DNA from: Spirodela intermedia
Taxonomy: Eukaryota; Streptophyta; Magnoliopsida; Alismatales; Araceae
Direction: 5' to 3'
Assembly (NCBI GenBank): GCA_902729315.2
Contig: LR746271.1
Coordinates: 211,001 to 275,000, forward strand
DNA length: 64,000 nt
Under the pieces are notes generated by a model. It ran no database searches and had not been told where the DNA came from. It worked only from the letters and a program-made list of their open reading frames with translations. The position numbers and the translations under genes are program-made. Below, piece by piece: positions 60,789-64,000 of this stretch. How positions within the stretch are numbered: position 1 is the first letter of the stretch; each line of letters opens with the position of its first letter.

Positions 60789-63445
60789 TCAGGGCTCGGT
60801 GGGCTGGTTCATGTTGGGGGTCCCCATCTGCCATGCCCGCAGGAGGGAGATCTTCACGGCGGCGGCCCCATTGTTGAAGGCGTGAAGGTGGGCGGCGCCG
60901 CCGACGGCGTGGACGGGGTAGACCCTGGACGTGATGCAGGTCTTCCCTCCCGCCCCGAAGCTCTCCACCACCGACGCGTCGATCTGTCCGCCATCAACAG
61001 TCGTTGTCAACTGGCGAGGGAGAAAGAAGGGTAGAGAGAACATATAGTGAGAGAGAGATTACCAGGCTCCGGAGAGATATCTTCCTGTCCTTTTGAATGT
61101 CCACGTCCACGAATCCGGCAAAGGACGGCTTCCAGACGCCGGCCCGGCTCGTCGAACTGCAAGTGGTGTTGAGAAACCCGTAAGAAGGAGGGTCGCCGAA
61201 CAAGCCAAATCCAGTTCACCTCCACCATCAATGACATACGGTCTAAAAGAGAGGAAGGGACAAAAAGGATGCCGCCCGGAACGTAGCCCAATAGCTACAG
61301 CTTCCGCTGGGCGGCGGATCTGTCGGGAAGTCAAACCTGCTGTCGTCATGGCATAGGAGGACCACGTGCTTCTCCTTCCCCTTGAACACCCGGAAGAAGA
61401 CGGCGGTCCGCTCGCTCAGATCGCCGGAGGCTAGCACCCACAGCCCAAACGGCCCCACCCCGCCGGCAACGTCCGCCCCTTTCTTCTTGCAGAGCTCCTG
61501 CGCGTCCTTCCATCTGGGATCGAAGCCCTCCGCCTTCTCCAGCCCCGTCACCTCGAAGGTCACCTCCACATCCGCCTGAGAAATATCCCACCCAATGAGC
61601 GTAAGAGAGAGAGAGAGAGAGAGATAGAGAGAGAGATCTATCTATCTATCTACTCGCCTGTGAGGTGAGGATGCCCTTGATCTCGTAGCGGGCGCCCTTC
61701 CTCAGAATGAGGTCTCGGGCCTCCACCTTCTTCCCCCGGAGCTTCTCGAGCTCCTGCACCGGCCACTGCACCAGCTGCCGGCCGCCGTTGTCGAGCCACA
61801 CGGCCCGTGGAATCGTCTGGATGCCGGCCCAATTCTTCGCGACGTCGTCTGCGACGCTGTCCGACTCGTTCGACCACCCCCACAGGATCCTCCGTCGCCC
61901 CGCCGGATCGTAGAAGGTCTTCGACGCGTAGAAGTTGCCGTAATCGTACCTCAGTCCCGTGCGATCGTCCGCCATGCCGGCGTCCGGCAAGTACCGATCC
62001 TTCTCCGGCGAGTAGCTCCCCAGCGTGTAGTACTCGAACCGGGTGAGGTCCAAGCTCACCTTCATGACGTGCTTCAGCGCCGGCCCGGCGGCGGAGGTGT
62101 CCAGCCCGTTCCTCCCCCGGCGCGCGACCGGGAAGAAATCAGGGCACTCCCACATGCCGGTCCCTGCTGCCGAGTGCAGCGGCGCTGCTGCCTTCACCCA
62201 CCGCACGAAGTCCTTGCTCCGGTAGAGCACCGCCAGCCCCTGGAGGTCATTCTTGCTGCCCACCACCACGCGCCACCACCCGTCACCGCCGCGCCAGGCG
62301 GTGGTGGGATCCCGGAAGGCGCTGGCGTTGATCGCTGCGTCGGGGTTGATGACCGGGTTGTAGTCGGGTTTGACCCACTCCCGGAGGTAAGGATCAGCGG
62401 GGTCCTTGGGGAAGGCCACGTTCTGAACCTGGCGGTTCCGGGGGTCAATTCCGGTGTAAAGGATGGCGGGGCGGCCGTCGGGGAGGATGGTGGCGGAGCC
62501 CGACCAGCAGCCGTTGATGTCAAACGGCTTAGAGGGATAGATCGCCGGAGGAAGTGGAATCCAGTTGACCAGGTCCCTCGACACCGAGTGAGCCCACACG
62601 ATATTCCCCCACACCGCTCCCTTCGGATTGTACTGGTAGAAAAGGTGGTACACCCCCTTGTAGAACAACGGCCCTGCTCAGTTCATTATTCACAAAAGCA
62701 CCACAGCGTTAGATACTCCAAAGCCGTCGCCGCCATGGCCAAAAGAGACGGAGGAGGGAAGAGTGCTCACCGTTGGGGTCTGCTCGCCAGTGCCGGAACG
62801 CCGCCGCCGCCGCCATGGCCGCCGCCATAGTCGGAGATGAGAGCAAGAAATAAGTACTAGTACCAGAAGAATTCGGAAGATGAGGAGAGATTGCTAGATG
62901 TAGATAGATGGGTTTGGCCGGATTATTTGGAGAGGTAGGAGGACCGGGCCCTACGGAGCACCGGCCATGTGGGAGGGCGGCGGAAGGTCGGCCGCCGGAC
63001 CTGCCACCTCCCATGGCAGCGGAGCCTTCGTCGTGGTCAGTTTACGGCCTTGAAACCTGAAGGATCGCATCTTCTCGATCGATCTCAGGGTGAAACAGGG
63101 ATGAAGGAGGAGGATGAAAGCCTCCAGAAGAGAAGAGAGAGGAAAACGCAGGGAGACTCATCCTAGTCGGTAGCGAGCGAGCGATAGAGAGAGAAGCAGT
63201 GGTATTTGTGGAGGAGGATCTGAGAGAAGAGAGAACCGACCGTTGATCCAGTTCTTCGGCGGCTGGAAGTGGTAGGCGGTGCGGTGGTCCTGGGGGGAGA
63301 GCTTCTCTGGTTCGTGCGTCTGGTACTCGCTGTAGACCGTGTGGGCGGCCTCCGCCGCCGGCAGGATCGCCGCCGCCGCGAACAGGACGAACAACCACGC
63401 AACCGCCGCTCCGCCCATGGCGGAGCCCTTCGGTCGAATCCTCAT
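60789..63445 (-). CDS. Cell-wall invertase (beta-fructofuranosidase, GH32)
   Basis: Six exons on the minus strand: 63445-63241, 62779-62771, 62673-61658, 61575-61337, 61156-61063 and 60983-60789 (1758 nt, 585 aa). It hydrolyses sucrose in the apoplast and so drives phloem unloading. Seen: signal peptide ([20 protein letters not shown]); NWINDPNG with nucleophile Asp69; FRDPTTAW with Asp193; [10 protein letters not shown] with acid/base Glu247. Proline in WECPDF marks the acidic cell-wall class (vacuolar forms have Val). The C-terminal beta-sandwich has [31 protein letters not shown] and [19 protein letters not shown]. Exon 2 is the 9-nt mini-exon known from plant invertases. The intron after exon 3 has a GC donor. 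Translation may start at 63445 or at the second Met (63418); both leave a signal peptide. A fructan exohydrolase of the same family cannot be fully excluded, but SLDLTR keeps the Asp tied to sucrose use. Confidence 0.95.
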
Positions 63446-63548
63446 ACCCCTCCTCCTCTTCTGCGCAGATCCAGAAAGAAAACGCAGTCGCCGGGGGGAA
63501 GAAAATGGCCGGAGCCGGATAGGATGACGAGCCGGGGGAGCCCTCGCA

Positions 63549-63556
63549 TTTTTATA
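63549..63556 (-). promoter_or_regulatory. TATA box of the invertase gene
   Basis: TATAAAAA read on the minus strand, 105 bp before the first ATG; the spacing fits a short leader. Confidence 0.65.
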
Positions 63557-64000
63557 GGGGAAACTGAGGACGGGATAAAGGGGGGCTGTTGACGTTTAAA
63601 TCCATATCGGGTTTACCTGTCCTCTTCCCACTAGTATCCGTTTCCGATACCGTCGGCGGGGTCCGGCCTGTTTCCGATATATCCGATGTCACACGTGGCA
63701 AGTTTCCAATCGTCAACATACGCGGGTAATCCTCCAGTTGGGTTCATCACGCACTTCGATGCGGAGAAATCTCGGCCGGTTGATCCGCCGAATCCGGCTG
63801 CACTCCGAACATCTCGGAAAATCGGGAGCCCGATCGTCTTGATACCAATGGTGGGGCCCAGCTCATCCGTACGCACACGGGATGATGCTCACTTGCATGG
63901 CTGGGGCGCGCCGACGAGCATCACCACGCCGCCGTTTTCTTTTCAGAAGCACAGAAAGAGAGAGAGAGAGAGCTGGGTAGAAAGATAGAGAGAGAGAGAG
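63557..64000. other. Upstream region of the invertase to the window edge
   Basis: Contains several CGATATC/CCGATA-like motifs at 63600-63690 and ends in GA tracts (63955-63972 and 63986-64000). No gene seen. Confidence 0.5.

Noticed and set aside
62069-62830. Plus-strand frame of 253 codons opposite the invertase
   Set aside because: Shadow of invertase exon 3; no domain, composition explained by the reverse complement.

Overview
This is nuclear DNA of a flowering plant. It carries a photosystem I gene, a cell-wall invertase, an OVATE protein, a GIR repressor, an S40 protein and ORANGE, split by normal plant GT-AG introns. Coding exons, especially first exons and single-exon genes, are very GC-rich, while introns and spacers are AT-rich. 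With the small spacers this suggests a compact monocot-like genome, probably not a grass; that is an inference, not a proof. (GA/CT)n microsatellites are extremely frequent. I saw no intact transposon, no organellar insert and no CRISPR-like array.

Layout, left to right: HVA22-like membrane protein (minus, cut by the left edge); OVATE family protein (plus); ubiquitin E2 variant UEV1 (minus), divergent from an RRM/zinc-knuckle/RS protein (plus); GIR-type EAR repressor (minus); a 6 kb gene-poor stretch with microsatellites, a hairpin repeat and one orphan KNOX homeodomain exon; ribosomal protein eS17 (minus); photosystem I subunit PsaO (plus); SDS22-like LRR protein (plus) meeting an F-box protein (minus) tail to tail; OTU/UBA deubiquitinase of the OTLD1 type (minus); VPS55-like membrane protein (plus); S40/DUF584 protein (minus) divergent from ORANGE (plus); a tRNA-Leu fragment and a 1.4 kb two-tier tandem array; an alpha/beta-hydrolase (plus); ribosomal protein uS11 (plus); cell-wall invertase (minus).

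Exon structures were worked out by hand from splice sites, reading phase and family alignment from memory. Every multi-exon model closes in frame. The genes are unrelated housekeeping and regulatory genes; I see no cluster acting as one pathway. Two proteins touch ubiquitin signalling directly (UEV1, OTLD1) and the F-box protein probably does, but they are not adjacent partners in any evident way.

I did not find a convincing new biological system. The observations most worth a second look are the tandem array between ORANGE and the hydrolase with a tRNA 3' half at its edge, the duplicated/inverted hairpin near 21.7-21.9 kb, the orphan KNOX exon, and the splice oddities of the invertase (a 9-nt mini-exon and a GC-AG intron).
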